DNA of 19,965 bases from an uncultured Burkholderiaceae bacterium (lineage in GTDB: Bacteria > Pseudomonadota > Gammaproteobacteria > Burkholderiales > Burkholderiaceae_C). The notes beneath the pieces were generated by a model that was not told the origin of the DNA, did no database searches, and saw only the letters and a program-made list of their open reading frames with translations. This document shows positions 17,044 to 19,965 of the stretch, one piece after another (the first letter of the stretch is position 1; each line of letters begins with the position of its first letter). A program made the translations under genes and the position numbers. The DNA is taken from contig CALIDR010000045.1 in the NCBI GenBank assembly GCA_938022295.1, positions 1 through 19,965 on the forward strand, read 5' to 3'.

Positions 17044-18102
17044 GTGAAGTCGATCATCCGTTCCGTCCGCCGCGCGGCCGGGCCCTGGCTCGCCGCCGCC
17101 GCGATCGGCAGCCTCGTCGCCGCGCCGTGGAGCGTCGGCGCCGCCACCCCCGCGTCCGAGCCTGCATCGCAGGACATCGAGGCCATCTCGCGCGCCCTCG
17201 AGAAGGCCAGCCGCGCCGTCGTCGGCGTCTCGGCGGTGGCCGTCGAGGATGCGCGGTCGGTCGACACGCTCGGCCGCGAGCGCCACGGCTCGGGCGTCGT
17301 GATCGGGGCCGACGGCCTCGTGCTGACGATCGGCTACCTGGTGCTCGAAGCCGAGCAGGTGCAGGTCGAGCTCGATGGGAACCGGGCCGTGCCGGCACGC
17401 GTCGTCGCCTACGACGTCGCCACCGGCTTCGGTCTCGTGCGGCCGCTGGTGCCGCTGCGCCTGGAGCCGGTGCCGCTGGCGCGCGACGCCCCGGCGGCCG
17501 ACGAGCCGCTCGTCGTGATCGGCGGCGCGGTTGGCGCCGGGCCGGCACGGCTGATGTCGCGGCGCGCGTTCTCGGGCTACTGGGAGTACCACATCGAGAA
17601 TGCGCTGTACACGGCGCCGCCGCACCCGGCGCACAGCGGCGCGGGCCTGTTCAACCTGCGCGGCGAGCTGCTGGGCATCGGCTCGCTGGCGCTGTCGGAC
17701 ACGCTCGACGAGAACGACCCGCGCCGCGTGCCGGGCAACCTCTTCGTGCCGGTGGAGCTGCTGCACCCGATCCTGCCCGAGCTGCTCGCCCGCGGCTCGT
17801 CGGCGGCGAGCCGGCGCGCCTGGCTGGGCGTCAACTGCGTCGCCGAGCGCGGCCAGCTGCGCGTCGTGCGCGTCAATGCCGACAGCCCGGCCGACGTCGC
17901 CGGCGTGCAGCGCGGCGACCGCATCGTCGCCATCGACGGCACGCCGGTGCGCACGCTCGACATGCTGTGGAAGACGCTGTGGTCCGGCGGACAGCCCGAG
18001 CGCGAAGTGACGCTGCGCGTGCGCCGCGGCGACGAGACGCTCGACCTGAAGGTGAACACGGTCGACCGCATGCACACGCTCAGCCGTGCGCAGGGCATCT
18101 GA
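17044..18102 (+). CDS. Exported HtrA-like protein with PDZ domain, probable pseudoprotease
   Basis: A 352-residue protein. It has an N-terminal signal peptide (basic KSIIRSVRR, hydrophobic AAGPWLAAAAIGSLVAAPWSVGA), a trypsin-like domain (about 55-245) and a PDZ domain (about 256-342, LGVNCVAERGQLRVVRV, GDRIVAIDGTPV). The fold matches S1C/HtrA proteins (HGSGVVIGADGLVLT at 81-95), but the triad is broken: the His of TNNHV is Tyr98 (TIGYLV), and the Asp of DxxTDLAL is Gly128 (DVATGFGL). Only Ser198 (HSGAGL) remains. A periplasmic binding or regulatory role is likelier than proteolysis. GTG 17044 is chosen for its strong GGGGAGGGG site (17032-17040); a TTG at 17014 keeps the frame open but has no such site and dilutes the signal peptide. 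Confidence 0.88.
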   Translation: MKSIIRSVRRAAGPWLAAAAIGSLVAAPWSVGAATPASEPASQDIEAISRALEKASRAVVGVSAVAVEDARSVDTLGRERHGSGVVIGADGLVLTIGYLVLEAEQVQVELDGNRAVPARVVAYDVATGFGLVRPLVPLRLEPVPLARDAPAADEPLVVIGGAVGAGPARLMSRRAFSGYWEYHIENALYTAPPHPAHSGAGLFNLRGELLGIGSLALSDTLDENDPRRVPGNLFVPVELLHPILPELLARGSSAASRRAWLGVNCVAERGQLRVVRVNADSPADVAGVQRGDRIVAIDGTPVRTLDMLWKTLWSGGQPEREVTLRVRRGDETLDLKVNTVDRMHTLSRAQGI

Positions 18103-18172
18103 GCGCCGGCCGGCGGGTACGGCACCGCGGCGCGACCGCGCCGCGCGCTCGTCGGGACGCTGGGGTAGCGCT

Positions 18173-18958
18173 ATGCCATTCGCATTGACGGCCCTCAGCG
18201 CGCTCGCGGCGTGCGGCGCATTCGCCGCCACGCCCTTGGCCACCGTATCGACCGTGGAGCTGCCGCTGGCCGGGCGGCACGTCGCGGTCGACGTCTACCG
18301 CCCCGGCGGAACGGTGCGCGGCGCGGTGATCCTGTCGCACGGCTTCACGCGCAGCCGCACGACCCTGTCCGGCCACGCGCAGGCGCTCGCTGCAGCCGAT
18401 GTGGTCGCGCTGACGCCGGACCTGCCCTACACGTTCGACTTCCGACGCAACGCGCAAGGCCTGGCCGAACTGGTGGGGCTGCTGCGCAGCGGCGGGCGGT
18501 TCGGCTCGCCGGTGGCCGGCGTCGTGCTCGTCGGCTTCTCGGCCGGGGCGCTGTCGAGCCTGCTCGCGGCGGCCACGCCTGGCGTCGTCGGCTACGTCGG
18601 CCTCGACCCGTTCGACAAGGTGGCGCGCAACGGCGGCGGCGCGCTCGGGCTGGACTTCGCGCCGACGCTGCGCACCGAGGCGGTGCTGCTGCGCGCGCCG
18701 CCGTCGCGCTGCAACGCGCGGTCGGTGGCGGCGCCGTGGGCCAGTGCCCTGCCCGCGCTGGTATCCGACCGCGTGATCGAGGGCGCCTCGCACTGCGACT
18801 TCGAGGCGCCGACCGACTGGATGTGCCGTGCCGCGTGTGGCGCGACGGCCGCCGAGCGGCAGGCCGTCGTCCGCACGACGCTGCTCGACGCAGTGGACCG
18901 CTGGCTGCCTCGAACGCCGCACCACGCCGCGCGCGGCGGTGCGACGGCCGGCCCCTGA
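18173..18958 (+). CDS. Exported alpha/beta-hydrolase
   Basis: A 261-residue alpha/beta-hydrolase. The nucleophile elbow is GFSAG (Ser123), the oxyanion-side motif is SHGFTRSR (55-62), and His207 in GASHCDFEAP is the likely catalytic base. Asp145 (GLDPFD) or a later acid may complete the triad. The N-terminus MPFALTALSALAACGAFAA is hydrophobic like a signal peptide, with a lipobox-like LAAC (Cys14), but has no positive charge. An Arg-rich upstream extension from a GTG at 18086 would supply charge, yet overlaps the previous gene, so the start is uncertain. Cys208, Cys218 and Cys222 around the catalytic His suggest disulfides in the periplasm. The substrate is unknown. It lies 70 bases after the HtrA-like gene on the same strand. 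Confidence 0.8.
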   Translation: MPFALTALSALAACGAFAATPLATVSTVELPLAGRHVAVDVYRPGGTVRGAVILSHGFTRSRTTLSGHAQALAAADVVALTPDLPYTFDFRRNAQGLAELVGLLRSGGRFGSPVAGVVLVGFSAGALSSLLAAATPGVVGYVGLDPFDKVARNGGGALGLDFAPTLRTEAVLLRAPPSRCNARSVAAPWASALPALVSDRVIEGASHCDFEAPTDWMCRAACGATAAERQAVVRTTLLDAVDRWLPRTPHHAARGGATAGP

Positions 18959-18970
18959 TCGCGGAACGGC

Positions 18971-19965
18971 TCAGCGCGCGCGCCGCGGCGGCAGCAGCCG
19001 CCCCAGCATCGCGTCGAAGCGGGCGACGTCGATCGGCTTCGTCGCGTGGTCGTCGAAGCCGGCCTCGCGCACCTGGCGCAGGTCGTCGGCCATCGCCTGC
19101 GCCGTGACGGCGACCACCGGCGTCGCCGCGAGCCGGGGGTCGGCCCGCAGCGCGGCGAGCACGGCATAGCCGTCGACGTCGGGCAGGTGCAGGTCGAGCA
19201 GCACGAGGTCCGGGCGATGCGCGCGCGCCATCTCGAGTCCCACGCGCCCGCCCGAGGCGGTCAGCAGTGCCACGCCGGGATGCCGGGCCACGATCTGCTG
19301 GACGAGCAGGACGGTGGCCGGGTTGTCCTCGACGTACAGCACGCGCGCCCGCGGGCTGCCGCCCGCACACACCGGGGCGGCCGCGGCCGCCGGGTCGTCG
19401 CCCGGCGCCGGAGCATCGCCCGATGCCGATGCGTTGTCGGCGGCCGCGGCGGCCGCGCCGTCGGCCGCTGCGCCGGCGGGCAGCTCGACCCAGAACGTGC
19501 TGCCCTCGCCCAGACGGCTGTCGACACCGATGCGTCCGCCCATCAGCGCCACCAGGCGCTCGCTGAGCGCCAGCCCGATGCCCGTGCCCTCCACCGTCGC
19601 CGCCGACGCCGCGAGGCGGCTGAACGGCTTGAACAGGCGCGGGATCTCGTCGGCCGCGATGCCGATCCCGCTGTCGCGCACCGCGATGCGCACCGTGGCG
19701 ACGTCCACCGCCGCCGCCTCGACCTCGACGCGGCCGCCGTCGCGGTTGTACTTGACGGCGTTCGACAGCAGGTTCAGCAGCACCTGCTTCAGGCGCAGCC
19801 GGTCGGCGCGCACCGCCAGGCCCCCCAGCGGCGCGATCGCGACGTCGACGCCGCGCGCCTGCGCGGCCGGCAGCACGAGCGCGCGCGCGTCGAGCAGCAG
19901 CGGCTCGAGCGCCACCGCCTCGCTCGACAGGCTCGGCCGCCCGGCCTCGACGCGCGCGAGGTCGA
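18971..19965 (-). CDS. Hybrid sensor histidine kinase/response regulator, 5' part missing
   Basis: The frame is open from the right edge (DLARVEAGRPSLSSEAV, the end of a HisKA dimerisation helix) to the stop at 18971-18973. It contains a HATPase domain with N box RLKQVLLNLLSNAVKYN, G1 box DSGIGIAADEIPRLF and G2 box GTGIGLALSERLVALMGG. A long Ala/Asp-rich linker follows (AAADGAAAAAADNASASGD and beyond). The C-terminal receiver has acidic VEDN, phosphoacceptor Asp in LLDLHLPDVDGY and Lys in ATKPID. The kinase would autophosphorylate an upstream His and pass the phosphate to its own receiver. The sensor domain and start lie outside the window. It converges on the hydrolase gene with 12 bases between. 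Confidence 0.93.
   Translation of the reverse strand, partial: DLARVEAGRPSLSSEAVALEPLLLDARALVLPAAQARGVDVAIAPLGGLAVRADRLRLKQVLLNLLSNAVKYNRDGGRVEVEAAAVDVATVRIAVRDSGIGIAADEIPRLFKPFSRLAASAATVEGTGIGLALSERLVALMGGRIGVDSRLGEGSTFWVELPAGAAADGAAAAAADNASASGDAPAPGDDPAAAAAPVCAGGSPRARVLYVEDNPATVLLVQQIVARHPGVALLTASGGRVGLEMARAHRPDLVLLDLHLPDVDGYAVLAALRADPRLAATPVVAVTAQAMADDLRQVREAGFDDHATKPIDVARFDAMLGRLLPPRRAR

Noticed and set aside
18930..18990. GC-rich hairpin between the hydrolase and kinase genes as a terminator
   Set aside because: The CGCCGCGCGCGGCG-type repeats have no T-run on either strand and are ordinary for this base composition.

Overview
The window is about 20 kb of very GC-rich, densely coding bacterial chromosome. 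Its gene content suggests a betaproteobacterium of the Burkholderiales (Rubrivivax/Leptothrix/Methylibium-type). The clues are strong G/C bias at third codon positions, a VC_2705-type two-subunit sodium symporter beside a cNMP/CBS protein, prfB with a UGA frameshift site, and the style of the GalU, CysM and ValRS proteins. That placement is inference. Most genes are core housekeeping. I see no phage, insertion sequence, CRISPR array or obvious horizontally acquired island, and no gene-free gap longer than about 230 bases.

Left part, 1-4281, all minus strand: a small membrane protein and a TPR protein with overlapping ATGA, then a DUF4212 small subunit and a large sodium:solute symporter subunit one base apart. 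A strong hairpin terminator follows, and then a partial cNMP-binding/CBS-domain protein that runs off the window.

Centre, 4282-12472, plus strand: prfB (RF2, with an intact programmed +1 frameshift), pepN and fbp (3 bases apart), tRNA-Thr(CGT) with a perfect -10 box, a factor-independent terminator, and valS. The valS 3' end overlaps, tail to tail, a minus-strand D-2-hydroxyacid dehydrogenase homologue whose NAD-binding and catalytic motifs are degenerate.

Right part, 13391-19965: galU (plus) converges on a minus-strand cysM / zinc-ribbon Nudix / tusA group that looks co-transcribed. Then come tRNA-Leu(CAA), a rhomboid protease, a secreted HtrA-like PDZ protein that has lost the catalytic His and Asp, and an exported alpha/beta hydrolase (all plus). 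These converge on the 3' part of a hybrid histidine kinase/response regulator (minus).

The least ordinary points are the symporter's long Ala-rich insertion and EF-hand-like loop, the probable pseudoenzymes (dehydrogenase and HtrA-like protein), and the terminator immediately before the cNMP/CBS gene. I found no convincing wholly new multigene system.
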